From: Asticcacaulis sp.
GTDB taxonomy: Bacteria > Pseudomonadota > Alphaproteobacteria > Caulobacterales > Caulobacteraceae
Direction of reading: 5' to 3'
Assembly (NCBI RefSeq): GCF_020217185.1
Contig: NZ_JAIWNX010000071.1
Coordinates: forward strand, 1 to 10,000
DNA length: 10,000 bases
Part shown: positions 1 through 6,804 of the stretch, one piece after another
How positions within the stretch are numbered: position 1 is the stretch's first letter
How the letters are laid out: each line of letters starts with the position of its first letter
Program-made: the position numbers and the translations under genes
The notes under the pieces: generated by a model
What the model was told of the DNA's origin: nothing
The model's database searches: none
What the model saw: only the letters and a program-made list of their open reading frames with translations

Positions 1-186
1 CCGCAGCAGAAAGCCCACCCCGGCCTCGGCTTCGATATCGGCCCCCTGAGCGCGTAGGGCATCGACGTCCCGATAAAGGGTGCGCAATGAGACGTTCAAC
101 TCCTGCGCAAGACAGTCACCGGTTACCGGATAACGGTGCCGGCGCAAAATCTGTAGCAAATTCAAAAGCCGGGCGGCGCGCGACAT
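1..186 (-). CDS. YafY/DeoR-type HTH transcriptional regulator, N-terminal part
   Basis: Only the first 62 codons lie in the window; the gene runs off the left edge. Reading from the ATG at 184-186, the protein starts MSRAARLLNLLQILRRHRYP and continues through a winged helix-turn-helix with the recognition-helix stretch LNVSLRTLYRDVDALRAQGA, then EAEAGVGFLLR. This is the standard N-terminus of the YafY-like regulators that carry an HTH_11/DeoR-like domain followed by a WYL ligand-sensing domain; the WYL part would lie outside the window. A purine-rich ribosome site (AGGGGAAGGG) sits just before the ATG, which supports this start. It lies 66 bp downstream of metC on the same strand, so it could be co-transcribed with it. 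The effector and targets cannot be told from this fragment. Family call is firm; function is open. Confidence 0.85.
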   Translation of the reverse strand, partial: MSRAARLLNLLQILRRHRYPVTGDCLAQELNVSLRTLYRDVDALRAQGADIEAEAGVGFLLR

Positions 187-252
187 ATCCCTTCCCCTGC
201 GTCAGTCCACTCCTGACATAGCGCAAAGACCGGAACAAAGCAAAAACAAAAT

Positions 253-1416
253 CTATAACACCGCCAAAGCCTGTTCAATATCGGCGATCAGGTCATCAGG
301 GTCTTCGAGACCGACATAGAGGCGCACATAGCTGCCTTCCAGCGGCGCGTGGTCTTCGGGCGTCAGTTTGTGACGGCCGATAAATTGCGGTTCACAATTG
401 ACAGCCAGACTCTCATAGCCGCCCCACGAAAAACCCAACCCGAACAGTTTAAGCGCATTCAGAAAGCGCTGCGAGGCCGGTTCGCCGTCGCCTTTGAGCA
501 CCACGAGGAACAGACCATTGGGTGCGCTGAAATCCCGGCGGAAGACGTCGCTGCCCGGATGGCTGTCCAGCCACGGATGGACCACGCGGATCACTTCGGG
601 GCGGGTGGTAAGCCATTGCGCCACCTTCAGTCCCGCCTCCCCCGACTGTTTGAGGCGCAGGTGCAGGGTGCGCAGACCGCGCAGGGCCAGATAGGATTCG
701 TCGGCCGAGGTGAAGAAGCCCCACGCCTTGATGGCATCGTAAATCGCCTTGGCCAGCGCCGGATCATTGACCGCCACCGACCCGATCAGCACGTCGGAAT
801 GGCCGCCGACATATTTGGTCAGGGCCTGCATGGACATATCGACCCCGTGCGCCAGCGGCTTGAACAGCACACCCGCCCCATAGGTATTGTCGCAGAAGGT
901 CAGGATGCCACGCGCCTTGGCGGCCTGCGCAATGGCCGGGATATCCTGAATTTCAAAAGTCAGCGAGCCGGGGCTTTCGAGATAGATCAGCTTCGTCTTT
1001 TCGGTGGCCAGCGCCATCACTTCTTCCGGCGTGGCTGAGGGTGCATACCAGGTGACATCGACGCCAAAGCGGGCCAGTTGCGAATCGAGGAAGCGCCGCA
1101 CGGGGCGATAGGCCGAATTGACCGCCAGCACATGATCGCCGGCCTTCAGCACCGCAAAGATGGGCAGGGTCTGCGCCGCCAGACCGCTGGGCAGTATAAA
1201 AGCCTCTTCGGCTCCCTCCAGTTCGGCCAGCAGGCGACACAGTTCGCGCTGGGTCGAAAGGCCTTCGGTGCCATAGGTCGGCTTGATATCATCGCGATAC
1301 AGCACCTCCGCGCTTTCCATCAGCACGGTCGAGCCGCGCTCGACGCCGGTATTGACGGCGCGGCGGCTGCGGGGCTTATCCAGAACCGGAGAGATGACGC
1401 GGGTGGTTTCACGCAT
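253..1416 (-). CDS. metC: Cystathionine beta-lyase (PLP-dependent)
   Basis: A 387-residue enzyme of the Cys/Met-metabolism PLP family (fold type I). It should cleave cystathionine to homocysteine, pyruvate and ammonia in the cytoplasm, the penultimate step of methionine synthesis by transsulfuration. Visible motifs: RGSTVLMESAEVLY near 28-40, KPTYGTEG at 45-52, the cofactor-contacting FCDNTYGAG with Asp176, and the PLP lysine Lys201 in ALTKYVGGHSDVLIGS, the pattern typical of MetC. The C-terminal end (ALKLFGLGFSWGGYESLA, then SYVRLYVGLEDPDDLI) is complete. The ATG at 1416 was chosen because family similarity begins at MRETTRVISPVLD and an AAAGG site lies 8 nt upstream. A longer reading to 1539 would add 41 arginine/serine-rich residues unlike the family and run over the putative promoter. 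It is divergent from the sulfate-uptake operon, which fits a sulfur amino-acid role. Some family members also have cysteine desulfhydrase activity, so the exact substrate is inferred. Confidence 0.9.
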   Translation of the reverse strand: MRETTRVISPVLDKPRSRRAVNTGVERGSTVLMESAEVLYRDDIKPTYGTEGLSTQRELCRLLAELEGAEEAFILPSGLAAQTLPIFAVLKAGDHVLAVNSAYRPVRRFLDSQLARFGVDVTWYAPSATPEEVMALATEKTKLIYLESPGSLTFEIQDIPAIAQAAKARGILTFCDNTYGAGVLFKPLAHGVDMSMQALTKYVGGHSDVLIGSVAVNDPALAKAIYDAIKAWGFFTSADESYLALRGLRTLHLRLKQSGEAGLKVAQWLTTRPEVIRVVHPWLDSHPGSDVFRRDFSAPNGLFLVVLKGDGEPASQRFLNALKLFGLGFSWGGYESLAVNCEPQFIGRHKLTPEDHAPLEGSYVRLYVGLEDPDDLIADIEQALAVL

Positions 1417-1493
1417 ATGATGGGCCTTTCGTATACGATGACTGCTCTGCCGCCGAATGGCGTCAGGCGCAAGTGAAGATTGACCAGATCGCA

Positions 1494-1522
1494 GATTAGA
1501 ACGACTAATCCGACCCGGTAAA
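1494..1522 (-). promoter_or_regulatory. Candidate metC promoter with overlapping palindromic operator
   Basis: On the minus strand a -35-like TTTACC (plus positions 1517-1522) and a -10-like TCTAAT (1495-1500) are separated by 16 nt, about 80 nt before the metC start. A perfect inverted repeat GATTAG-N5-CTAATC (1494-1510) overlaps the -10 and spacer, the usual place for a repressor site. The repeat is seen directly; promoter and operator roles are inferred. No SAM riboswitch was recognised here. Confidence 0.35.
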
Positions 1523-1550
1523 AATCGTCGCCTGACCAATTGTCATGGAT

Positions 1551-1579
1551 TTGGCATATGCTGCGTCATGGGGTAGGCT
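1551..1579 (+). promoter_or_regulatory. Candidate promoter of the sulfate-uptake operon
   Basis: TTGGCA (1551-1556, five of six matches to the sigma-70 -35) is followed after 17 nt by TAGGCT (1574-1579, keeping the key T, A and final T of a -10). It lies about 80 nt before the binding-protein ATG and diverges from the metC promoter candidate. Weak -10; the call rests on spacing and position. Confidence 0.35.
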
Positions 1580-1658
1580 GTGGCGTTATCAAAAGACGCG
1601 CGCAAAATTCCTACCAAATTGCATTCGTAACCGGCCTTTTCCGTACAGGAGACCGACC

Positions 1659-2687
1659 ATGACCCGATCTGTTGCTTTTTCCCGCCGCTGGCTGCTCAAA
1701 GGCGCGGCGGCGGCTGGCCTTACGGGTTCGGCCCTGTCTCTGGCGGCCTGCGGTCAGAGCGGTGAGGCGTCGGCCAAGACCCTGCTCAACGTCTCCTACG
1801 ACCCGACGCGTGAGCTTTATGTCGCCTATAACAAGCTGTTCGCCGCCAAGGTGAAGACGCCGGTGACGGTCAATCAGAGCCACGGCGGTTCCGGCAAGCA
1901 GACGACCGCGGTCATCGAAGGGCTCGATGCCGATATCGTCTCTCTGGCGCTGGCCCACGACATCGACGCCATTGCCGAAAAGGGCCTGATCAGCGCCGAT
2001 TGGGCCAAGCGCCTGCCGCACAATTCGACCCCCTATTATTCGACCATCGTGTTTCTGGTGCGCAAGGGCAACCCCAAGGGCATCAAGGACTGGGGCGATT
2101 TAATTAAGCCCGGTATCGGCGTCATTACCCCCAACCCCAAGACCTCGGGCGGGGCGCGCTGGAACTATCTGGCCGCCTACGGCTGGGCCAAAACCCATGG
2201 TCAGGACCCGGCCGCCTATATCGAAGCGCTGTATCGCAATGTGCCGGTGCTCGACACCGGGGCGCGCGGCTCCACCACCACCTTCGTGCAGCGCGGGCAG
2301 GGCGATGTCCTGCTGGCCTGGGAAAACGAGGCTCTGCTGGCGCTGAAGGACAGCGGAGCCAAGGATTTCGAGATCGTCTATCCGTCCCTGTCGATCCGCG
2401 CCGAGCCGCCGGTCGCCGTGGTGGACAAGAATGTCGATAAGAAGGGCACGCGCGCACTGGCCGAAGCCTATGTGAAGGGCCTGTTCGACGACGACGCACA
2501 AAAGCTGGTCGCCGAAAACTTCTACCGCCCGGTCAGCGAAGCCGTCGCCGCGCAGTTCACGCAGACGTTCCCGCAACTGCGCCTGTTGTCAGTGGACAGC
2601 GACTTCGGCGGCTGGAAAAAGGCCCATGCCGATTTCTTTGCGGCAGGCGCGGCCTTCGATGCGCTGCAAGTCAAGCTGAACAAGTAA
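1659..2687 (+). CDS. sbp: Sulfate/thiosulfate ABC transporter substrate-binding protein (lipoprotein-like)
   Basis: A 342-residue binding protein of the Sbp/CysP family that captures sulfate or thiosulfate outside the inner membrane and hands it to CysT/CysW. The mature part begins [20 protein letters not shown] (42-61), followed by the signature stretches [11 protein letters not shown] (71-81) and NPKTSGGAR (159-167), both diagnostic of prokaryotic sulfate-binding proteins. The N-terminus is unusual. It has a twin-arginine motif SRRWLLKG (8-15), a hydrophobic stretch, then LSLAAC with Cys31, a good lipobox, so the protein may be exported by Tat and lipid-anchored rather than freely periplasmic. 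The ATG at 1659 has an AGGAG site 7 nt upstream and gives this signal at once; the longer reading from 1545 lacks such a site and overlaps the promoter. It is the first gene of the operon, 13 bp before cysT. Sulfate versus thiosulfate preference cannot be decided. Confidence 0.93.
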   Translation: MTRSVAFSRRWLLKGAAAAGLTGSALSLAACGQSGEASAKTLLNVSYDPTRELYVAYNKLFAAKVKTPVTVNQSHGGSGKQTTAVIEGLDADIVSLALAHDIDAIAEKGLISADWAKRLPHNSTPYYSTIVFLVRKGNPKGIKDWGDLIKPGIGVITPNPKTSGGARWNYLAAYGWAKTHGQDPAAYIEALYRNVPVLDTGARGSTTTFVQRGQGDVLLAWENEALLALKDSGAKDFEIVYPSLSIRAEPPVAVVDKNVDKKGTRALAEAYVKGLFDDDAQKLVAENFYRPVSEAVAAQFTQTFPQLRLLSVDSDFGGWKKAHADFFAAGAAFDALQVKLNK

Positions 2688-2700
2688 GCCCAAGGCCTTC

Positions 2701-3594
2701 ATGACCGTCAACGCCACCCCTACGCCGGGCGCTGTTCCGCTGGCCACAGAAGGCTACAAGCCGCCCAAGGCGACGCACAAGGCGCGCGTCCTGCCGGGCT
2801 TTGGCCTGTCGCTGGGCATCACCCTGACCTATCTGTCGCTGATCGTCGTCCTGCCGCTCGCCGCCCTTCTGGCGCGTCCGTGGGAACACGGGCTGGACGG
2901 CGTGTGGCAAACCATCAGTGATCCGCGCGTGCTGGCCAGCTTGCGCCTGACCTTCACCACCTCGCTTCTGGCGGCACTGGTCAATCTGTTTGCCGGACTG
3001 ATCGTGGCCTGGGTTTTGACGCGCTATGAGTTTCCGGGCAAGGGACTGGTCGATGCACTGGTCGATCTGCCGTTTGCCCTGCCCACCGCCGTAGCCGGCG
3101 TGTCGCTCTGTTCGATGTACGCCGCCAATGGGTGGGTCGGCAGCCTGTTCGCGCCCTTAGGTCTCAGGATCGCCTATACGCCGCTCGGTATCTTCGTAGC
3201 GCTGGTCTTTGTCGGCCTGCCCTTCATCGTGCGCTCGGTGCAGCCTGTTCTGGCCGAGTTCGATGCCGAGGTCGAAGAGGCCGCCGCCACTCTGGGGGCC
3301 ACGCCGCTACAAACCACCCTGCGCGTCATCGTGCCATCGCTGGCGCCGGCCCTTCTGACCGGCTTCTCGCTGGCCTTTGCGCGCGCGGTTGGGGAATATG
3401 GTTCGGTCATCTTTATCGCCGGCAACATGCCCTTTGTGTCGGAAATCACGCCGCTGCTGATCGTTATCAAGCTGGAAGAGTTCGACTATGCCGGAGCGGC
3501 CGCCATTGCGGTGGCCATGCTGAGCCTCGCCTTCCTTAGCCTGCTGCTGGTCAATGCCCTGCAACTGCTGCTGTCGCGCCGGGGACGCGCCTGA
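2701..3594 (+). CDS. cysT: Sulfate ABC transporter permease CysT
   Basis: A 297-residue inner-membrane permease (BPD_transp_1 fold), one half of the CysTW channel. Hydrophobic segments are visible near 34-56, 84-107, 122-142, 160-178, 212-230 and 262-290. The cytoplasmic EAA loop that docks on the ATPase is EVEEAAATLGATPLQTTLRVIVP (about 190-212). Other family marks are LTRYEFPGKGLVDALVDLPFALPTAVAG (106-133) and ARAVGEYGSVIFIAGNMP. The first 30 or so residues form a polar leader somewhat longer than in the E. coli protein. No internal Met offers a better start, and a modest AAGG lies just upstream of the ATG. It follows the binding-protein gene by 13 bp and is separated from cysW by only 2 bp, so translation is likely coupled. 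Confidence 0.95.
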   Translation: MTVNATPTPGAVPLATEGYKPPKATHKARVLPGFGLSLGITLTYLSLIVVLPLAALLARPWEHGLDGVWQTISDPRVLASLRLTFTTSLLAALVNLFAGLIVAWVLTRYEFPGKGLVDALVDLPFALPTAVAGVSLCSMYAANGWVGSLFAPLGLRIAYTPLGIFVALVFVGLPFIVRSVQPVLAEFDAEVEEAAATLGATPLQTTLRVIVPSLAPALLTGFSLAFARAVGEYGSVIFIAGNMPFVSEITPLLIVIKLEEFDYAGAAAIAVAMLSLAFLSLLLVNALQLLLSRRGRA

Positions 3595-3596
3595 CC

Positions 3597-4442
3597 ATGA
3601 GAGCCCGCGCCCCCGAAAGACCCAAGACCCCCGCCGCCTTCCTGCTGATGGCGCTGGCCGCCGTGTGGATGGCGCTGGTTATCGTCCTGCCCTTGGTCAA
3701 TGTGCTGGCCGAAGCCTTCAAACAGGGCGTTCAGCCCTACCTGTCGGCGATCGTGCAACCCGACGCCCTGAGCGCCATCCGTCTGACCCTGACGGTCGCC
3801 GCCATCGCCGTGCCGCTCAATGCCGTCTTCGGCATAGCGGCGGCGTGGTGCGTGACGCGCTTTGATTTTGCGGGCAAGGGCCTGCTGTTGTCGGTGCTCG
3901 ACCTGCCCTTCACCATCTCGCCGGTCATTTCGGGCATGGTGTGGGTGCTGTTGTTCGGGGCGCACGGCTGGTTCGCCAGCGTGCTTGAGGCCAGCAATAT
4001 CAAAATCATCTACGCCCTGCCGGGCCTCGTCATTGCCACCGTGCTGGTCACCCTGCCCTTCGTGGCGCGCGAACTGATCCCGCTGATGCAGGATCAGGGT
4101 ACGGACGAAGAAATCGCTGCGGTGACACTGGGGGCTTCGGGCTGGGATGTCTTCTTTCGCGTGACCCTGCCCAATATCAAATGGGCCCTGACCTATGGCG
4201 TGCTTCTGTGTACGGCACGGGCCATGGGTGAATTCGGCGCCGTGTCGGTGGTGTCGGGCCATATTCGCGGCCTGACCAACACCCTGCCCCTGCACATCGA
4301 AGTGCTTTACAACGAATATGACAGTGTGGGGGCCTTCGGGGCCGCGACGCTGCTGGCCGGTCTGGCGCTTGTGACGCTGGTCCTGAAAACCCTGCTGGAA
4401 TGGCGCTTCGGTGACGAGCTGGCCGCCAACCGCCGCCACTGA
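3597..4442 (+). CDS. cysW: Sulfate ABC transporter permease CysW
   Basis: A 281-residue partner permease of CysT. Membrane segments are visible near 13-38, 64-84, 97-121, 137-156, 198-215 and 245-266. The EAA loop is [25 protein letters not shown] (170-194), followed by [23 protein letters not shown], a sequence characteristic of CysW rather than CysT. LTRF/FAGKG-type motifs and [21 protein letters not shown] (101-121) also match. The start codon lies 2 bp after the cysT stop and inside the same reading direction, so both permeases are probably made in equal amounts. cysA follows after 11 bp. Nothing appears truncated. Confidence 0.95.
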   Translation: MRARAPERPKTPAAFLLMALAAVWMALVIVLPLVNVLAEAFKQGVQPYLSAIVQPDALSAIRLTLTVAAIAVPLNAVFGIAAAWCVTRFDFAGKGLLLSVLDLPFTISPVISGMVWVLLFGAHGWFASVLEASNIKIIYALPGLVIATVLVTLPFVARELIPLMQDQGTDEEIAAVTLGASGWDVFFRVTLPNIKWALTYGVLLCTARAMGEFGAVSVVSGHIRGLTNTLPLHIEVLYNEYDSVGAFGAATLLAGLALVTLVLKTLLEWRFGDELAANRRH

Positions 4443-4453
4443 TTGAGCTTTAT

Positions 4454-5488
4454 ATGTCCTTAGTCGTCCAAAACATCACCAAACGCTTCAGCGACTTCGC
4501 CGCGCTCAATGACGTGTCGTTCGAAGCCCAGCCGGGGGAGTTTCTGGCCCTGCTGGGACCATCAGGTTCGGGCAAGACGACGCTTTTGCGCCTGCTGGCC
4601 GGGCTCGACCGTCCGGACACGGGCCGTATCGACTTCGACGGCCTCGACTATCTGACGCTGTCGGCCCGCGACCGCCGCGTCGGCATGGTGTTTCAGTCCT
4701 ACGCCCTGTTCCGCCACATGACCGTGGCCCAGAACATCGCCTTTGGCCTCAATGTGCGCCCCTCAAAAGACCGCCCGTCAAAGGCCGAAATTCAGGCCAC
4801 GGTGCAGCGCCTTTTGAAACTCATCCAGCTCGAAGACCTCGGCAAGCGCTACCCCAGCCAACTTTCAGGCGGTCAGCGGCAGCGTGTGGCACTGGCGCGG
4901 GCTCTGGCGATCAATCCGCGCATCCTGCTGCTCGATGAGCCGTTCGGCGCGCTCGATGCGCTGGTCCGTAAGGATCTGCGCCGCTGGCTGCGCCGCATCC
5001 ACGATGAAACCGGCGTCACCACCCTCTTCGTCACCCACGATCAGGAAGAGGCGCTCGACCTCGCCGACCGCGTGGTGGTGCTGAAGGACGGCCAGATCGA
5101 ACAGATCGGCAAGCCGCTGGAGCTTTATCGCCATCCGCAATCGGCCTTTGTCTTCGATTTTCTGGGGACGTCCAATCAGGTGCCGGCCAACCTGTCGGAC
5201 GGCATCGCCGATTTCGGCGGCTTCAGCGCCCCGGTCGTCAGCCCCAAGGCGCTCAACGGCGCACAGACCGTGCGTTTCCGCCCCTTCGATACGCACCTGC
5301 ACCACGAGGGACCGGGCTTTGAAGCCAAGGTGCTGTCCCTCCTGCCCGCCGGGGCCAATCTGCGTCTGGAACTGCAAAGCCCAACGGGGCAGGTGTTTGA
5401 AACCCAGCACGCCCACGACTCCGAAGCGTCTGACCTGCGCCTGAACGACACGGTCTATCTGCGCCCGTCCAAGGTGTATGCGTTTTAG
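4454..5488 (+). CDS. cysA: Sulfate/thiosulfate import ATP-binding protein CysA
   Basis: A 344-residue ABC ATPase that drives the CysTW importer from the cytoplasmic face. All catalytic motifs are intact: Walker A GPSGSGKT (35-42), Q-loop Gln81, signature LSGGQ (137-141), Walker B ILLLDEP (157-163), D-loop ALD (166-168) and switch His195 in [17 protein letters not shown]. Residues from about 235 form the C-terminal regulatory/TOBE-like domain usual for the CysA/PotA group ([11 protein letters not shown], then [13 protein letters not shown]), and the length matches the family. It is the last gene of the operon, 11 bp after cysW. The ribosome site is weak, so coupling to cysW is likely. No convincing terminator was found in the 67 bp before the convergent gene. 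Confidence 0.95.
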   Translation: MSLVVQNITKRFSDFAALNDVSFEAQPGEFLALLGPSGSGKTTLLRLLAGLDRPDTGRIDFDGLDYLTLSARDRRVGMVFQSYALFRHMTVAQNIAFGLNVRPSKDRPSKAEIQATVQRLLKLIQLEDLGKRYPSQLSGGQRQRVALARALAINPRILLLDEPFGALDALVRKDLRRWLRRIHDETGVTTLFVTHDQEEALDLADRVVVLKDGQIEQIGKPLELYRHPQSAFVFDFLGTSNQVPANLSDGIADFGGFSAPVVSPKALNGAQTVRFRPFDTHLHHEGPGFEAKVLSLLPAGANLRLELQSPTGQVFETQHAHDSEASDLRLNDTVYLRPSKVYAF

Positions 5489-5555
5489 CGCTATCACCTT
5501 AGAGGGGGTGCGAAAGACCGGGTGAAGAGGAACCCCACAAACTGTTCCGCAAAAT

Positions 5556-6209
5556 CTACCTGATCAGTTCACTTTTCACCGTGACCGTGCCGTTGGCAGG
5601 GGTGAACGTCATCCGAAAATCGTGTTTGACGTCGCAAAGGGCCATTGACCAGATTTCGCTCCAACCCCCTGTTTCCGGACGACTTTCGATCCGCGTGTCG
5701 TAGAGGCCTGGGAGTTGCTGACAATTGTCAGGTCCATTCGCCCTACGCATCGCCTGCATGGCGTCAAAAGCCAGGCTTGAAGCCTTGAACTGTGCGTCAA
5801 TCGAGGCAATGGTTTCGCCGTCTCTCAGGAAATCCATATTGGGCAGCGTATTGCGGCGATCGTGCCACGCAAGAAAATTATGGCGATAGGTTTTCCCGCA
5901 ACCTCTCACCACAACCTTTTCCTTGACCGCGATAAGTATGTCTTCTCCCGCGCCAGACATGGCTTCGTTAGTAAAAAAATCTATAGATGACCGGTTATTA
6001 GGCAATTCAAACGGCTCAAAGCCGTCCGAAATATAGGTGACTTCAGAACAGTTGCCGAAGACCCACTCCCGCCGTACCGTGATGCCATCAAGGTTCAGAT
6101 ATTGCTCCAGCTTGGCCTTATATGCGGGCTGTCCGTATTTGCCTGTCAGAATCTCCGGCCGGTCGCCTAAGCCCGTTATAACGACCGCTGCCACCGCCAA
6201 ACCCAGCAT
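5556..6209 (-). CDS. Unrecognised, probably exported protein with four cysteines
   Basis: A 217-residue protein not assigned to any known family. From the ATG at 6207-6209 it begins MLGLAVAAVVITGLG, a short hydrophobic stretch that could be a signal sequence or anchor, although it lacks the usual leading Lys/Arg. The rest is soluble and mixed. It has four cysteines (54, 104, 163, 192) that could form two disulfides if exported, in the contexts FGNCSEV, VRGCGKTY, PDNCQQLPG and MALCDVKHDF. The start is supported by an AGGGGAG ribosome site 8 nt upstream; the reading frame stays open up to 6335 but the extension has no such site. Base composition is clearly richer in A and T than that of its neighbours (runs such as TTAGTAAAAAAATC on the plus strand), which suggests either recent transfer or weak selection. 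It converges on cysA and diverges from the B12 riboswitch, with no evident functional link to either. Confidence 0.7.
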   Translation of the reverse strand: MLGLAVAAVVITGLGDRPEILTGKYGQPAYKAKLEQYLNLDGITVRREWVFGNCSEVTYISDGFEPFELPNNRSSIDFFTNEAMSGAGEDILIAVKEKVVVRGCGKTYRHNFLAWHDRRNTLPNMDFLRDGETIASIDAQFKASSLAFDAMQAMRRANGPDNCQQLPGLYDTRIESRPETGGWSEIWSMALCDVKHDFRMTFTPANGTVTVKSELIR

Positions 6210-6360
6210 CTGTGCCACTCCCCTGCGCCATAAGCCCGCAACACTATGACAGTAGCAGGGCGGGTCGATACCACAAAAACGGTAGGTTGCCTTTGGCGGA
6301 GCGCAGCCTGTCAAACCGCGTCCTAAGCGCCACACTTGCCTTTATACACGCGCACCGCGC

Positions 6361-6389
6361 TTGACCTTCTCCCCCTGCTCCCCTACGCC
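6361..6389 (+). promoter_or_regulatory. Candidate promoter for the riboswitch-btuB transcript
   Basis: TTGACC (6361-6366) and TACGCC (6384-6389) are 17 nt apart. Transcription would start near 6396, just where the conserved riboswitch aptamer begins. The upstream half is a near-perfect -35; the -10 is GC-rich and resembles the alphaproteobacterial housekeeping form only loosely. Position relative to the aptamer is the main support. Confidence 0.45.
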
Positions 6390-6534
6390 CGCTCCTGTGC
6401 AGACGGTGCCGCAGAGATGCGGCTTAAAAGGGAAGCAGGTGTAAGGCCTGCGCTGTCCCCGCAACTGTAAGCGTCGAGTGTTCCGCCATACGCCACTGGT
6501 TGTTTCCAAACCGGGAAGGCGGCGGAGCACGCCT

Positions 6535-6566
6535 ATACCAAGGGTCATTGAAATGACACCTGGTAT
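6535..6566 (+). repeat. Inverted repeat / RNA hairpin 1 inside the riboswitch
   Basis: A 15-position stem with two mismatches. Outer arms ATACCA and TGGTAT and inner arms GTCATT and AATGAC close on a two-base loop. It begins 4 nt after the enclosing stem of the B12 box. No T-run follows, so it is not an intrinsic terminator. Confidence 0.7.
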
Positions 6567-6572
6567 GCCGTT

Positions 6573-6613
6573 CGCGAATGCCTCATGCCATTGATGCAGA
6601 TGAGACATTCGCG
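6573..6613 (+). repeat. Inverted repeat / RNA hairpin 2 inside the riboswitch
   Basis: Perfect 8-bp arms CGCGAATG (6573-6580) and CATTCGCG (6606-6613). After one mismatch come CTCAT (6582-6586) and ATGAG (6600-6604), around a 13-nt loop. The loop carries CATTGA, also present at the tip of hairpin 1. No T-run follows. Confidence 0.75.
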
Positions 6614-6619
6614 AGCTTT

Positions 6620-6654
6620 CAACGGCCGGATGCACTAAGCATCTTCGGCCGTTG
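6620..6654 (+). repeat. Inverted repeat / RNA hairpin 3 inside the riboswitch
   Basis: Perfect 9-bp arms CAACGGCCG (6620-6628) and CGGCCGTTG (6646-6654), extended by GATGC (6629-6633) and GCATC (6639-6643), with a TT bulge and the loop ACTAA. It is the strongest of the three hairpins and ends 9 nt before the conserved riboswitch 3' element. Followed by GGATCA, not a T-run. Confidence 0.75.
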
Positions 6655-6690
6655 GGATCAGACGTGAGCCAGGAGACCTGCCCCTGCTAT

Positions 6691-6804
6691 CGTCCTTCGC
6701 GTGGTCGGGGTGTGCCACAAGAGCGGATAAGCCTTTTTAACCGGAGGCCTTCCTCAGAGACGATTCGTGGTGCGCGCCGGTCCGTCCGGGGCGCTCGTCC
6801 TGTT
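6691..6804 (+). other. btuB leader / riboswitch expression platform, with possible 13-codon leader ORF
   Basis: This stretch links the aptamer to the receptor start. A small GTGG/CCAC hairpin (6701-6718) is followed by a T5 run (6734-6738) 15 nt later, too far apart for a normal terminator. GGAGG (6743-6747) looks like a ribosome site but is partly self-paired in GAGG-CCTT-CCTC (6744-6755), and no start follows at normal distance. A 13-codon frame from GTG 6767 ends at TGA 6806-6808, overlapping the receptor's GTG start (6805-6807). These elements are visible; which of them switches expression is not clear. Confidence 0.35.

Larger units (their letters stand above)
6398..6690 (+). promoter_or_regulatory. 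Cobalamin (B12) riboswitch with a large internal insertion
   Basis: Conserved aptamer parts appear in the right order. They are GGTGCC with a GNRA-capped hairpin (6408-6423), AAAAGGGAA (6426-6434), a GCAGG/CCTGC hairpin (6435-6451), then CTGTCCCCGCAACTGTAAGC (6453-6472). The B12-box pair GCCACTGG (6492-6499) and CCGGGAAGGC (6511-6520) is enclosed by the 10-bp stem 6478-6487/6521-6530. The conserved 3' end GTGAGCCAGGAGACCTGCC lies at 6664-6682. Binding of adenosylcobalamin or another cobalamin in the nascent mRNA should lower expression of the downstream receptor, as known for this family upstream of btuB. The 3' boundary and closing helix are approximate. Between 6531 and 6655 about 125 nt of extra hairpins interrupt the usual compact form. 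Confidence 0.93.

Noticed and set aside
1417..1539. N-terminal extension of metC to 1539
   Set aside because: The extra 41 residues are basic, unlike the family, and cover the promoter/palindrome region; the ATG at 1416 has a ribosome site and the family N-terminus.
1545..1658. N-terminal extension of the sulfate-binding protein from 1545
   Set aside because: It would place 38 residues before the Tat/lipoprotein signal, and the ATG at 1659 has a good AGGAG site.
2100..2107. TTAATTAA palindrome inside the sulfate-binding protein gene
   Set aside because: It encodes ordinary residues (Leu-Ile-Lys) in frame; its rarity in GC-rich DNA alone is not evidence of function.
3486..4439. Long minus-strand open frame opposite cysT/cysW
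   Set aside because: It encodes low-complexity Gln/His/Gly/Arg-rich sequence typical of the antisense of GC-rich genes; the plus strand has two clear permeases.
5495..5510. Hairpin CACCTT-AGAG-GGGGTG after cysA as an operon terminator
   Set aside because: The stem is only 6 bp with two G-T pairs and no T-run follows, so it cannot be claimed as an intrinsic terminator.
6309..6314. Perfect TTGACA on the minus strand upstream of the orphan gene
   Set aside because: No -10-like hexamer lies 15-19 nt downstream of it, so a promoter cannot be supported.
6342..6635. Minus-strand 97-codon frame across the riboswitch
   Set aside because: It lies over the conserved riboswitch on the other strand, has no ribosome site, and its protein looks random.
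6652..6804. N-terminal extension of the TonB receptor frame back to TTG 6652
   Set aside because: It overlaps the conserved 3' end of the cobalamin riboswitch, gives an arginine-rich leader ahead of a signal peptide that itself needs to be N-terminal, and has no ribosome site.
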